A stretch of DNA of 64,000 nucleotides from Zelopaecilomyces penicillatus (taxonomy: Eukaryota; Ascomycota; Sordariomycetes; Hypocreales; Pseudodiploosporaceae). How positions within the stretch are numbered: position 1 is the stretch's first letter; each line of letters starts with the position of its first letter. Shown here piece by piece: positions 22,555 through 33,771 of this stretch. Made by a program: the position numbers and the translations under genes. The notes beneath the pieces were generated by a model. The model was not told where the DNA came from, did not search any database, and was given only the letters and a program-made list of their open reading frames with translations. Location: NCBI GenBank assembly GCA_005765155.1, contig VCCP01000003.1, positions 496,001 to 560,000 of the forward strand, given 5' to 3'.

Positions 22555-24578
22555 AGGGTTGTACATATATATGCATGTACATTTACAAATGCATTGTCGG
22601 CAGTGGTGAGGCGATTTTTTTACTCGACCAAAGAATTCATGTGTATTCCTAGCATTTAGATATTCAACTGGAGTAGCTGCATTCCACCAATCCTGACTGT
22701 GGTATATGTCAGTCAAGCTTGCGTCTTACTCAAGTTGGCACCTACACGACCGATCCTATACAAGATTCGCATGCCAATTACTGGCTGGACCTGGGATGCG
22801 AGAATGTATCGAGAAATTGCAATTAGGAAAACGAACATCAAAACTAATCGCGTTGCGAGGGCCAGTACATAACTCTTGCTTTCTTTTCTCACAAAATCAC
22901 GGGAGCTCTAGACTTTACAATTCCCATACCCCGTTCAAAGTCCTTAGTCCTCTTATGTTCCCCCAGCCTGGAGACCCCTATCATTTTCAATCTGAAAGCA
23001 CCTAACTAGATTGAGACCGTGCCAGGATGCAAGATGATAAGCTTGACAATCGGAGAAGTCATGTTGCTTGATACCGAAGACAGTACCAAACATTGCATGC
23101 CACTGTAGAACTCCACAGTATGGTTTTCCGGATATTTCAAAGACTGAACAGTTCCTAGATGGCAATTTCTTCACAGCAATTTCCATGGTTGTAACCAGGT
23201 ATGGGCTTCTTTGTTGGACTTTGTTTGGAGTCCTGGGGGCTCATGTCTTGGCCATTTGGTTCTCTTCATCTTAAGTCAAGCTTGCAGAAAATTTCCCATT
23301 AGGCAAGCAATTACCAGGCTGTTCCCATATAGCCAGATGAGCCAGCCCTGACTGATTATGAAGGTCGGACTGATATAGGACCCGGCCGCAAAAGGAAGCG
23401 CTGCCCATGACACTTACATGTGGTGGTCAAGGAACGGGCTGTGTGCATGCGTGTAAAGGCTGATAGATAGGTCGACATAGCCTCTAAATTACCCTTTTCC
23501 CTTCCGAATTAATGCGAGTGCCAAGGAAAGCTTCGGAATGGTGATTCCTTCGTCTGCTGGTTTTGCCCAGAACATTAGGCGGCACGATGAGTTCAGTATT
23601 TTTTCCACTTTCGACGCAGAAACAGTTTTCTTTTTCTCAGCTATAACCACAGGATGCATGGCGGAGTATGCTGAAGGCGTTGAATTCATGAAAAGAAAAT
23701 GTACATTGGACGGTAGTGAGATATTTTCGGTTGATAAATGGAGATGAATGAATTCAGAACTTTTAATAACACCTCAATAGAAGAGAGATATATATCTTTC
23801 AACTACACAAAGAAATGGGGCGTTTAGGCGTGATGATTGAGGAGGGAAGAAGCAGAAAAGGGAAAGTTTATAGAAGTGGTAAGAAAGGACTTATATGAAG
23901 CTGTCAGCAGTATTAAACTTTCAGATATCCATCATCTCCATCATCGTGGGAAACAACCCATCTTACCATCCAATCTTCATTGCCGGGTATGCTCATTCAT
24001 CCAGTCTTGCCCTCTCAGTTGACCAGATAGTGGTCGAAGGGTTCCCAGCCAAACCCTTTTCTCTCTTGTTTCAGGTCAGTATCTTCCACCGCCAGTGAAA
24101 AAAAAGATGCTTCGCAGAAATCGTACTACACAATTTTCCTCAGGATTGAAATAGACTCTCGTCCCATAGGTATTCCCGAATTCTACAACGTCAGCCCGTT
24201 GTTTTTATTTCTTTTGGCAAGCAAAACCGTTTGCTCCATCATCCGGAATACTAATACAGTTCAATGGTTGAAAGGTGACAAAGAGGCAGAAAATAAATGA
24301 TGGGTATATTGTTAGATGGGTGTTGATTGGGCATTTTACCAGTGCCATCCATACACAATCGAAGGATGGAACTAATCAACTATCACAAGGGGTACTATGC
24401 ATTTGCATTGGAGCAACAATGTTTAATGAATTCAACAAGGCTGCGAAACCTAAGCTATATATCCAGTAATCTCTTCATTTCTCCTCATGTGTGACCCAGT
24501 CTGTGTACGTGTGTGTGTGTGTGTGTGTGTAATCCTCCATAGCACGGTTGACCTGCAACAAAATTCGATGCAATTGTT
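22555..24578. other. 2-kb gene-free left edge of the accessory island
   Basis: Composition becomes AT-richer after the PPR-like gene. No frame has protein-like content that can be defended; a 69-codon plus-strand frame at 23538-23747 is the least bad but has no homology signal. A (GT)n run lies at 24509-24530, about 50 bp beyond the stop of the next gene. Confidence 0.5.
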
Positions 24579-25154
24579 TCACCAACCGGGAAATTTTTGC
24601 CAGGTTTCGGTCGCAAAGTTTTGTCCACCGTATGCACCAATACCATAGGGGCCATATGCTACCGATGTCCAGATAATTTCAAGATTTACACGCAAATAGC
24701 CAATGGAAACTGCTAAACATGGCGAACAGCGCTGAAATGCCCGAACTCTACTAGAAGCATTACCTCCTGCAAGCATAGTGAGCATGCACACGAGCTGGAG
24801 TTTGTTAGAAGTCATACTCAAATATAAGGGATATTAATTACTTACACATGTTCCACCATTATTCTGAGGTTCTATTCTAGTGTCCAATTGGTTGTTGATC
24901 ACTAGGCCTTGTTTCTCAAGAGCTCGGTTGATCTTGTCAAAGTGATGTTCCAAGTATTCAGTTTGCCAATCGCCATCACGAGTAGTCTCGTTCAAGCCGC
25001 CCACGGGGTCGAATTCAATGACGGATCCTTTGAGAACCAGAATATCGTCGACACGGATGACGACGGGCGATTCAGAGGCGACATCGGTCGGTGCAGAGAT
25101 GACTGCTGGCAGAAATGCCAAGGACAAGGCTGAGATAAAGGCGCAAGGCAACAT
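24579..25154 (-). CDS. Small secreted protein, family A copy 1
   Basis: Two exons, 25154-24846 and 24794-24579 (52-bp intron), give 174 aa. There is a clear signal peptide, about residues 1-20 (MLPCAFISALSLAFLPAVIS). The conserved N-terminal block is VVIRVDDILVLKGSVIEFDP followed by VGGLNETTRDGDW. The intron sits exactly after a TGT Cys codon, followed by LVCM. The second exon holds the remaining cysteines (FQRCSPC) and a glycine/tyrosine-rich tail (YGPYGIGAYGGQNF). It is paralogous to the gene at 35468-36067 over its full length, with the same intron site and phase. The four cysteines of the mature chain (C-x2-C then C-x2-C) are shared in position. Function unknown; it looks like a secreted effector-like or antimicrobial-type protein, which is inference. 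Confidence 0.8.
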
Positions 25155-25252
25155 GATGAAGTGTGTGGAAAGAGTCTCAGTTATTTGATGAGATGGTTGA
25201 TGTGTTGGTGAAGTTAATTTGATTCAAAGCAATAAACAGCATATCTATCCAT

Positions 25253-25260
25253 CTTTTATA
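25253..25260 (-). promoter_or_regulatory. TATA box of family A copy 1
   Basis: TATAAAAG on the minus strand, about 99 bp upstream of the start codon. The paralogue at 35 kb has the same octamer at a nearly identical distance. Confidence 0.6.
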
Positions 25261-25839
25261 TTCTAACATCTTAAAATTTCAGAGGCATTTTTCAGTTCAA
25301 GCAGGCTGACTCGCTACATTGAACTGAGTCAATACTCCCTGATTGTTAAATCCACACCCAGACAATGGGAACATAATCCCAGTCAAGTGGATAATTAATA
25401 ATACACCATTGCTGTACAAAATAAATTTTCAACAATATTTTTTTCCATTGAAAAGATTATGAACCATAGCCCAGCGGGGCCGTTGTTATCACACATCACA
25501 AGAGCTGACTCAAGACGCTCGATTATTATAGCGGTATTAGGATTAGGTGCAGCTTGAGATGGACTTGACCGCTGTCTTTGCCAGTCTGACACTTGTTTCA
25601 ACAGAATATCCTGCTCTAGCATACTGATGAAATACAAGAGACAGTATCTAAGCCAGTATAACATCGTCAAGTCATAGACTTGCTATACAAATGCACGTAG
25701 AGTACAGATATAAAACTTGTACAAAAAGTAGAGACAATATTTCCACTGCTCATCACGCTATAGGTCTATAATAGTTACAACTTAATGACTGGAACTGGAT
25801 CTCGATTGCTACAATGAGCTACCGTCTGCTTGAAACTCG

Positions 25840-25985
25840 CAATCTTCGCTACCCTAGAAGAAAAAACGAAACCAAACCGCCAAAAGCCCCGTCAATTCAT
25901 CTTCCTACAGCCAAAGATGGGGGTTTTTTTTTTTGTGGCATCTCTAAGGCTCCCAGATGTGTTTGGTCCCGACTTGGTAAAATAC
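25840..25985 (+). repeat. Dispersed diverged element, copy 1
   Basis: It shares CTACCCTAGAA with an A-rich stretch, then an AAAGCCCC block, a long T-run and a following G/T-rich segment with the copy on the opposite strand at 34440-34650. The segment GACTT(A/G)G(C/T)AAA-A-ACTGAAA is also seen near 30195. Identity is partial, so borders are approximate. Confidence 0.45.
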
Positions 25986-27143
25986 TGAAAAGATTACCAA
26001 CGCAAACACTGACTCATGTACAACACCAGCATTTAACAAGTGGGGAGTTCTCGCAGATGATCTGTGTACAATGTATGGGAATCGGAATTGACTCGCGTAC
26101 AGCTGTTAGATGAGATCTGTTTATCCTTGACCTGGCTTTCCCCGAGAGGGGTCTCGAATTTCCTGAAGAACGCACGCACTGGAACCTTGATAACCTGCCT
26201 ACTCTAGGTAGGAACGCGTCTGCAAAACCGCCCACAAACTTCCGCTGATGATTCAAGTAGATGGTTAGCAAACACAAGGAATAGAATGTGTTTATAAGAA
26301 TGGATACTGTCAAGCAGAACAGATGCTATGGATATCTGTATCGGATGTAATTTTTCTGGTTCATTGAGGTATATACTATTCAAGGGAGGGCCGTAGAATT
26401 CAAAGCGGACCGGGGCGATCGATTTACACAGGGGTGGCTCGTCCCTTTTAGCAAGCTATCCGTACTGAATATGGAATCATCTTTCGATTGTCCCGATCAG
26501 ACGAACCACATACGGACTCAACTTTCGATGGCTTCTGCAACCTACCGGGCCGAAATAATCAATGTGGGCCATGTACTGACTTGGGCCCCTGTACATACTT
26601 GGAGGGGCTTTTTAACTGAACGAAGCTCTAGGTACCAAGTTATACAGGAGCCTTTTATATTATAAAGAATATTAATCAGGTATTTAATAGAGATAATAAG
26701 ATATTAAAAATCTAAATAATATATTTATCTAAACAAGATTTATGTTCTATTTATATATTTTTTTTATCTTATAATACCTGAACATTTCGATAGCTGAGGG
26801 TAGGGTCTAAGCTTATTTCCTTGTATCTTGCGTCGCTGACAAGAGAAAAGCCCCGGTCCACTCATCTAAATCCCTGGCCAGTACAGGGCCCGCATTGACC
26901 ATTTACCTACAATACCGTAGTATAAGAATTACTATAGATAGAAGTAATTCTTAGTAGCTTTGTGTAAGAGTCAGGTCAATATATGAGAGTTGGGTCAATG
27001 TGTGAGGAGAGTGAGGACAATACATCAAGCCTGAGTCAATAAAATGTTCAAGCCTAAGTTCCTTTAGGTATTCATCTCCTTTGAACCATACCAGCTTATC
27101 TAGATAATAATCCTAGAATATCAGGCCGTTATAATCAAGTAGA

Positions 27144-27222
27144 TATATAAGTAGCGCTTGCTTCCTTTTTAAATTCACAATTATCCAGCATCCAGCATCC
27201 AGCATCCAGCACTTTAAACCAC
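27144..27222 (+). promoter_or_regulatory. Family B copy 1 promoter: TATA box and (ATCCAGC)4
   Basis: TATATAAG at 27144-27151, 124 bp upstream of the start. Four perfect tandem ATCCAGC units lie at 27183-27210, the last running into CATCCAGCACTTTAAACCA. The same 19-20-bp element occurs once before the paralogue at 33.6 kb. Confidence 0.6.
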
Positions 27223-27274
27223 ATCGCCCTTGCACTCTTGAACTCACTTCCATCTCTGTCATCTTCAACTCAAA

Positions 27275-27722
27275 ATGCGTTTCGCAACCAATGGACTTCT
27301 GGCCCTTATGCTCAGCACTGCAGTGTCTGCTGAATGCCATAGAAGCGGCGCTACTTCTTCGGCCAATGATGTAAAGGAACTCACCGCCAATCGCAATTCA
27401 GCCCTCCGCTTTGTCTGTGCAGCAATTACAGCCGGTGCATTCAGATACGGTCAGAAGTCTAAATCTTGTGTATTAGGCTATGATGGTAATAATAAATTTG
27501 ATTTCTATGTCGAGCGTGTCAGCAGATACCCTGAGAATCTTGAACTGGGTATGGATGACTGCATCGGATATCTTCGAAGGGAAATTGTTGGTTGCCCGCA
27601 TGGCGGAGTCTCAGAACATGGAAGCTTCAAGTATTCGTAAGCTCAGAAACCAAACCCACTCTCTCGCTTGCCGAAACTGACCCTTCTATAGCTCAGACGT
27701 CAACGTTGGAGGCCACTGTTAA
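27275..27722 (+). CDS. Small secreted protein, family B copy 1 (Y3-like glycan-binding type)
   Basis: Two exons, 27275-27636 and 27692-27722, give 130 aa. The signal peptide MRFATNGLLALMLSTAVSA is followed by the mature start EC. Six cysteines are all conserved in the paralogue at 33.2 kb: EC, FVC, KSC, DDC, VGC and the terminal GHC. The layout C-x(n)-C, KFDFYVERV, L..DCI.YLRREI.GC..GG, SDVNVG.HC matches my memory of the fungal Y3-type glycan-binding domain (six Cys, ending in a DPN-G-C-like motif). That is a family-level inference needing a profile search. The 31-nt last exon codes only the ten C-terminal residues. The protein is likely secreted and disulphide-stabilised. Confidence 0.78.
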
Positions 27723-30700
27723 GATGCATTGGGTAGAGGTATAGGCATCTGAAACATCCTGATAGACTTGTTTGCACCAAGGGATTAAGAATTTGTTGAG
27801 TTATTGAGATGTCTAGCCTTCTTTATACGTGGGCCCGGATTCGGCTTCTATGTGCTCTCGCACGCCAACCTATAATAAAGGCTCGGCTTGTCTATATAGC
27901 TTCTAGTAGGAATCAAGACTATAATCATATTTCTTTAATCTTTGAGCCCTATATATATATATAATTTATATGCTCATTTATCCTATAACAAGTCTTCTAT
28001 AATGTACAATCTTACTTAGTACTGTAAAAGGACTAATATTACAGCCTAGCAAATGCTCCAAGGTTGTTGTACTAGAAGAACTAGCAGCTGAGGGTGGCCA
28101 CCTTTAGGACGATGAAGGAAAATGGGAGTTGAAAAATAAGCACTCAGTATGATGCTTAATTTGGTCGACGGCGTCATTGTCTTACTCAAAAGCCAGCAGA
28201 AGCCTAGAAACGAGCGCCGGGCTCTTCTCGAACCATTCAGGCCCCATTTTTTTTTACCTTTCTTGGTGTTACAGTTCACCAAGAGATTGATGACGTCCAG
28301 GGTATGGTTGAAAAAGGCACCGTGATAGTTGGCAGGTTGTGGAGGCGTATCGCAAGAGCATTGTGCCACTCAACCGCGTGTTGTATTCTATCCCGTCGAG
28401 GTTAACACGGGGTTCTATCGGCCAGGGCGTCGCATCCCAAAAGGCATTGGCACTGTTTTGAATGGCAGAAATGAGTGCCAACGAAACCGATGGAACACCA
28501 CAGCGAAAGCCAGTCAGTTGAAATTTCGTTCAAATCTTGACACCAGACATGCCGTGATTTCTGCCATTTTAGCAGAGATGATGAGACACAGATAGTCACT
28601 TGTCAAGGGACAAATGTCTTGTTTCGGATTATCTTAAAGACAGGTCCTAGGACTTGTTTCACACATCCAAGTCATCTTTGAACTTCTTCTTTAGACACCG
28701 GTGGTATTCCGTGACAACTACCAACGAAATGTCAGTGACAGGCAAGGGAAAACTCTCATGTTAAACTTATAGTGGGATTGTAAGGTTCAATAAGGCGAGG
28801 CCACTCTGTGGTATAGACCGTTGAGACACGAACACTGAATATGTAGCCATTGCGGCCACGCGTTCCCTCCAAGGCCAGTCAAGCCTTACTGGTGGCAACA
28901 TCCTTGCTTTGTGATATAAACTCGCTGGGGTCGTTTCCCCCCTCAATGTCTTCTTCGTTTCCATCTTCTACTCGGTGGTACTCTATCTGTACCATGGCCA
29001 ACATGCGAACCCAGTGGCCCTCTTGTCAGAACTTTAAGGGTGGTTTTTTCGGTGCTTCAAAAGAATGAGCTTACAATATTTGCACTCTATAAGCATTTTG
29101 AAGAGTGTAATACCTCAACTTGGGAAATTCTTGAATCACCAATGGTGTCCGCTCTAGCTGTTCGTTGCGGTCGTTGCCTTGAGCGAACTGGCGATCAAAG
29201 TTGGATGAGGATCAGTAGAGGGAAGCTAAAGCAGAGCTCTTTTTAGAGTCCTACCTTGAGTGTGTAGAGCATTAGATGAGAGGAGTTTTGAGTCCTGATC
29301 ATCATCGTTCTCTCCCGCATTTGTTTTCGACATCGCTTCCATTGTCGTCATTCTCACCATCGTGCACTATATTGCCACATGTCCCCTCTCGTCTATTCGT
29401 AGGTTCCGACATCTTCGGCGAAAGGGCCGCCTGCTTTGCCCTTTGCATACTTTCCTCAAGAGCATCTCAAGTGACAACAACCCTGGGAGGTACTAAAGAG
29501 GATATTTAAATAACCATGAGTATCTCCAAAGTCACAGTCTTGCCAACCGATTCACTACCTCTTGATCATCGCTGTCTCCAAAATTTGTCACACTCATTTA
29601 CAGGAATCAAGACTGTACTGCGTATCGATTATTGCATCAAGGCATGATGAGACAACTACCGGGAATGCGCAGGACAGAGTAGCATACAGCCACAAGATGC
29701 AGGGTGCCTGCGCAGGACAGACTACACGGGCTGCTGAGAGGCCAATGTGGATTTACAAAAACACTTCATTTGCATTCAAGGGTGCTTCTTCAATGTGGCT
29801 TTGGCTATGAATCACCTAGATTAGAAGAATACTTGGCTGAGCTGTGATGTTACTCAAGGATAAAAGAGCGGTGATTAATATAATAGAAGTAGATACTGGG
29901 TCCTGTAAATCTCGTCGCACCGCAACCAAATGCAGTTTGCATCTTTTTCCAATAGCGACAAACTTCCGATGAGTTACACAACCTGAAAACTCAGTCGAGC
30001 GTGTCCTCTGCTTAAACCCACAAACCTCGCAACCCTTGGGAAAATAAAAATACAACAAATCTCCCCAAAGTCCAGTTAGTTCACTTTCCAGCAGCCGAGG
30101 TGGGCTTTTTTTTTTCCGTGACTGTGCAGCTCGCATGTGTCAAACAGCCAGGTGTGTCTGATGCTCTCACGAGGCTGGTAATGTGTTGGGTTGCGACTTA
30201 GCAAACACTGAAAGGCTCCAGAGGCGGATGATCATGTGGACGTCAAACACCAGGGTTTTACGAGATGCTGCGGTCTTGTAAGCTATGACACAAAAGAAAA
30301 GAGTGGGTTTAAAGTTGTTTATCCCATCCTTGTTACTCTAGCACCCGGTTTCACATGCAGCCGCGGTCCTCGATTAGACGGCCTGGTGGGGGGAGTGTGC
30401 TTGGCAGGTACATGTTGCTGTTAAATATATCATATATAGACAATAACAACAGGCAAAGAACCTCTGTTGTTTTCTTTCCGAGGGGTAAGGATGGTTGGTG
30501 ATCAAGTGATGTCGGATCGCATTCGTTTTGGGAAATGTGTAGCCAGGGACAGCTCCAAGAGGGGATAGCTGGGAGGGGTGTAATGGTTGCAAGAGCAGGA
30601 AGATGCAACCCACCACACATGGAAGACATATAAAGTCAACATTCAATTTCTAGTTCTCCCACACCCACACCCTCTTTGCCTTTTTGTTAGTTTGTGACTA

Positions 30701-31246
30701 CTTGGATAAAGGTTGGGTGTTCAAAAGCTGGCTTCCCTCTGCCGGAATGGTAGGAAAGACACACTGTGGCGTGCAGTCCAACTCGCAATGATTTACATGC
30801 GCGCAAACAACTTATTAATAGTAGCAGAGTGTGCCTTATATATTTGACCACCCAGAAACATGTGACCAGAACGTGGAACACACTAAGAATATCATGATGT
30901 TCACTGTAACAAAGGAGTTGAACGTGATAATTCACTCTCTCAAGAACATGAACACAGAAATACAGCGTTACATTATATACATCTAGACCTTTTCTCTGTG
31001 AGAGTAGTTTAGAGTGCAGTAAACAAGATCATGACCGCTATCTCACACACTTGTTATGGCACAGGCAGGTGTTCTACCCGATTGATACAATAGCCTGACA
31101 AAATCGTAATGCTATGGCAACAAGTTCGCTCCCCCTTCCTCCAAGTGTGAATCACTCCTCAAAAGTCTGCCAAAGCTTCACAATCCATCCAGTGCAAGCA
31201 AGTCTATCAGCCTTGTCCAGATACTTGCATATGTGTTTGGTACGGC
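27723..31246. other. 3.5-kb gene-free stretch of the accessory island
   Basis: AT-rich near 27890-28010. Scattered short minus-strand frames around 28046-28600 jump frame repeatedly and may be a decayed gene, but no family is recognisable. A second copy of the dispersed element lies at 29990-30230. Confidence 0.45.
29990..30230 (+). repeat. Dispersed diverged element, copy 2
   Basis: The segment after the T-run (CTCGCATGTGTCAAACAGCC at about 30130-30150) matches 18 of 20 bases of the reverse complement of the copy near 34490. The preceding poly-T and the later GACTTAGCAAACACTGAAAG segment link it to copy 1. Borders are approximate. Confidence 0.5.
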
Positions 31247-31640
31247 TTAACAATGGTTGCCTTCACCGATGTCGGCGCTATAGATGGGTCAGTTCTGGAA
31301 GTCGAGAGGGAAAAGTCCGGGGCTTGCGAAAATCTGAAGGCTCCGTGGTCGCGAACTCCACCTCGGTCGCAGCCAACGATCTCCATGCGAAGATATGTGA
31401 CACAGTCTGCTAAACTTAGTCGGAGTGTTTGGCCAGCGCCGTCAATGCGCTGGACGTAAAAGTCTCCCACATCTTACCCCAGCTGTTTCCATTTAGGTCT
31501 CTCAGTGGGAAGCACTCTGAAGATCTCGAATTGTTGTAAAACGCTTCAGCCGTCATTCTGTCATAGAAGAACTTAATTGGGGAGTCGTTGTTTCTTGTCA
31601 TTTGATGCTTATCCCGATCAGCAGCAATTGTATAGTACAT
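31247..31640 (-). pseudogene. Family B copy 2, degenerate
   Basis: The last exon (31277-31247) codes SADIGEGNHC and the preceding block codes DFYVQRIDG, LADCVTYLRMEIVGCDRGGV and DHGAFRF, closely matching the intact copy at 33.2 kb. Three defects are visible. The donor before the last exon is GC (31327-31326) instead of GT. The reading frame shifts near 31460-31475, between the upstream part (MTRNNDSPIKFFYDRM, SSEC) and the downstream part. No signal peptide or proper start is found upstream. The 3' flank also resembles that of the 33.2-kb gene, so the two probably arose by local duplication. It is unlikely to give a functional secreted product. Confidence 0.75.
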
Positions 31641-32043
31641 CCAGAAGCAACTGCACCATAATTTTGTTGACCAGCTCTAGACAAGAGCAGGTAAAAGAGA
31701 GAAAAAAAAAAGAAAAAAAGAGATAGCAATGTCCCGCCCCTGAGTTGTACGCGAGTCAATTCCTAAAATAAACACACACGCGAGCCATCTGGAAGGACTT
31801 CCCACCTATCATCTGCCGCACAAGTCAGTATCTGTCCGCTGTAGCGTTTTACAACATTTGTTGCCAAGTTGTGACCAAAAACATATCTCCAAATATACAT
31901 TAGTTGGGCTGCTTAAGGCATACGACTTTAACATTAGCCCCCACTACCACTCCCGAAAGGAAAAAACCTCATTTTTGGGCTGCAGAAAGGTAAACTAATA
32001 GGCAGGGAGCGTTTTGCAAGGTTTAAGCAAAGGGTCGATATAT

Positions 32044-32315
32044 TAGTTCAAGTACTTTGATGACAGGGCTGAACACACCCCTTGCCTAGTGCCTGAGACG
32101 AAGCTTCACAGGGTGTGCTTTGGGATTTGAGCTTCCATGTATAAGTAGCTAGGCTGAATCCTGATCAGTTGGTCAAGACATCACAGCAATATCACGCGTC
32201 TTCCCCCTTCTTCAGGATTCTTTCAAGAAATCCCAGTAATATATATCAGGAAACGGTCTTTATTTCCTGATTAGTTATAGGATAACCAATTGATCCTCAA
32301 GTCTATGTTATTATA
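32044..32315 (+). repeat. Direct repeat, unit 1
   Basis: Shares in order with unit 2: GGGCTGAACACAC, TGTATAAGTAG-TAGGCTG, GATCA-TTG-TC, AATCCCAG-AATA-TATCAG, TTTCCTG-TTA-TTATA-AATA and TGATCC-TCAAGTCT. The TATAAGTAG block looks like a core promoter, so the duplicated unit may be the upstream part of a lost gene. Confidence 0.6.
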
Positions 32316-32577
32316 TCATCGCTTCGTGGTTTTTCTTGCCCAGTTTTATCCTTATCTAAATCCAGCCAATACAGCTACGCTATATTACCCAGTACTGTGG
32401 GTGTTGTGATTGTTGTGATTGTTTTGGTGTTTGTTGTTTTCCCTCTATCAAAGTAACTGAGTTGCGGTGATCTTGGAATTATATTAATACAAGCAAAAGA
32501 CAATCCACTCTCTGTTATATATATATATATATTAATAATATATATAGTATAATATCAGGGTATTCGCTTAGCAAGTA

Positions 32578-32835
32578 TTTTAATAAAGGGGCTGAACACA
32601 CTTGCTTGGTAACTATGACAAGGCTGTACAGGGATTCATTTAAGTTGGTTGAGCTGTATAAGTAGATAGGCTGTACCCAGATCATTTGATCGGGCATCAT
32701 CAATCCAAGTCATCTCCACTCTCTTCTTAAAACATCATCAGAAAATTCCAGAAATAGTATCAGTAGGAACTCTTCTTTTCCTGGTTAATTATAGAATAAT
32801 CAGTTGATCCCTCAAGTCTGTTTAATAATAGTCTT
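32578..32835 (+). repeat. Direct repeat, unit 2
   Basis: Diverged second copy of the 32044-32315 segment in the same orientation, with many transition-type differences. Its immediate upstream sequence (AATATCAGGGTATTCGCTTA) recurs near 34806. Confidence 0.6.
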
Positions 32836-33091
32836 AAAATTGAAGATATTTTATAATATTAAGGCTTAATAAATATAATAATTATATTTAAAATATCTAA
32901 GTAATAATAAATAGGATTTATACCGCTAACTTATATCAATAGATAGTATACAGGCAAATATACTACCAATTCGATATAATTGCTAAATAGATCCTAATTA
33001 TATCTATATAAGTCCCACCTCCGCCCCCTCTCCCTTAATTCCTCCAGACCTGGTATGAAACACACCTCAAATCCCCCCAAGCTTTACAGCG

Positions 33092-33114
33092 CCCCCCCCC
33101 CCCCCCCCCCCCCC
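33092..33114 (+). repeat. Poly-C run, about 23 bases
   Basis: An uninterrupted C homopolymer about 60 bp beyond the stop codon of the family B gene at 33174-33623. Confidence 0.9.
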
Positions 33115-33173
33115 GATACAAACAAGCCCTCTCAAGAACTTATCCCGATATTTGTATCTGTATTTGGTACCAC

Positions 33174-33623
33174 TTAACAGTGAGTTCCTTCGCCGATGTC
33201 AACGCTATAGATGGGTCAGTTCTAGAAGGTGATAGAAGGGGAAACTCTGGCTGGGACTTACGAATATCTGAAGTTTCCGTGATCTCGAACTCCACCCCGC
33301 CAGCAGCCAACGATCTCCATGCGAATATTCTTGGTGCACTCTTCCACACTCAGTGGCAAAGAGTAATCATTGCCGCCAATACGCTGGACGTAGAAGTCCC
33401 ACTTCTTACCATAGTCTGCAGCTATAAGACATTGCGAAGATCTCTGGTCCTTTCGAAACCGGCCGCTGGTTATCAAAGTACAGAGAAATTGAATTCCCGA
33501 ATTGCCATTAGCCGTAAGTTGGGCTCTGTCCTTGGCAGAAGATTCTGTTCCGGTCTTGAAGCATTCTGCAGAAACTGCAGTGCTCATTGCGAGAGCAACA
33601 AGTCCGCTGGTCATGAAACGCAT
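33174..33623 (-). CDS. Small secreted protein, family B copy 3 (Y3-like glycan-binding type)
   Basis: Two exons, 33623-33262 and 33204-33174, give 130 aa, with exon sizes (362 and 31 nt) identical to copy 1. The signal peptide MRFMTSGLVALAMSTAVSA precedes EC. All six cysteines are present (EC, FLC, SQC, EEC, VGC, THC). Conserved blocks are KKWDFYVQRIGG, VEECTKNIRMEIVGCWRGGV and the end SVDIGEGTHC. About half the residues match copy 1, with many substitutions on the surface-like positions, so the copies are clearly diverged rather than recent. The intron is in the same phase-2 position, before the C-terminal decapeptide. Carbohydrate binding is inferred from family resemblance only. Confidence 0.8.
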
Positions 33624-33701
33624 TTTGGAGGAAGATTGAATATGGTGGTTTTGTTTGGTTTGAGAATAAAAAGATGAGTGAGTTTGTGATGTAACAGTGA
33701 A

Positions 33702-33771
33702 TGGTTTGAAAGTGCTGGATGCTCTGGTTGAATTTCAAATTTGGACAGGAGGCAGAGTGGCATTTTATATA
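33702..33771 (-). promoter_or_regulatory. Family B copy 3 promoter: TATA box and CATCCAGCACTTT element
   Basis: On the minus strand TATATAAA lies at 33771-33764 and CATCCAGCACTTTCAAACCA at 33721-33702. The latter matches the copy 1 promoter element except for one base. Confidence 0.6.

Larger units (their letters stand above)
25155..27274. other. Intergenic island sequence with AT-rich tracts
   Basis: 2.1 kb without a gene. It holds the family A promoter, one copy of a dispersed element (25840-25985), a very AT-rich tract at about 26655-26790, and imperfect repeats of a 'GTCAATA' theme around 26967-27040. Confidence 0.5.
31641..33173. other. AT-rich intergenic stretch with a duplicated segment
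   Basis: No gene. Contains a diverged direct repeat (32044-32315 and 32578-32835), an AT-rich tract from about 32505 to 33010, and a poly-C run shortly before the next gene's stop. Confidence 0.5.

Noticed and set aside
23538..23747. 69-codon plus-strand frame (contains RRHDEFSIFSTFDAETVFFF)
   Set aside because: Too short and isolated; looks slightly protein-like but nothing supports it.
28046..28600. Cluster of short minus-strand frames that might be a decayed gene
   Set aside because: Frames switch repeatedly and no family could be recognised, so a pseudogene call is not supported.
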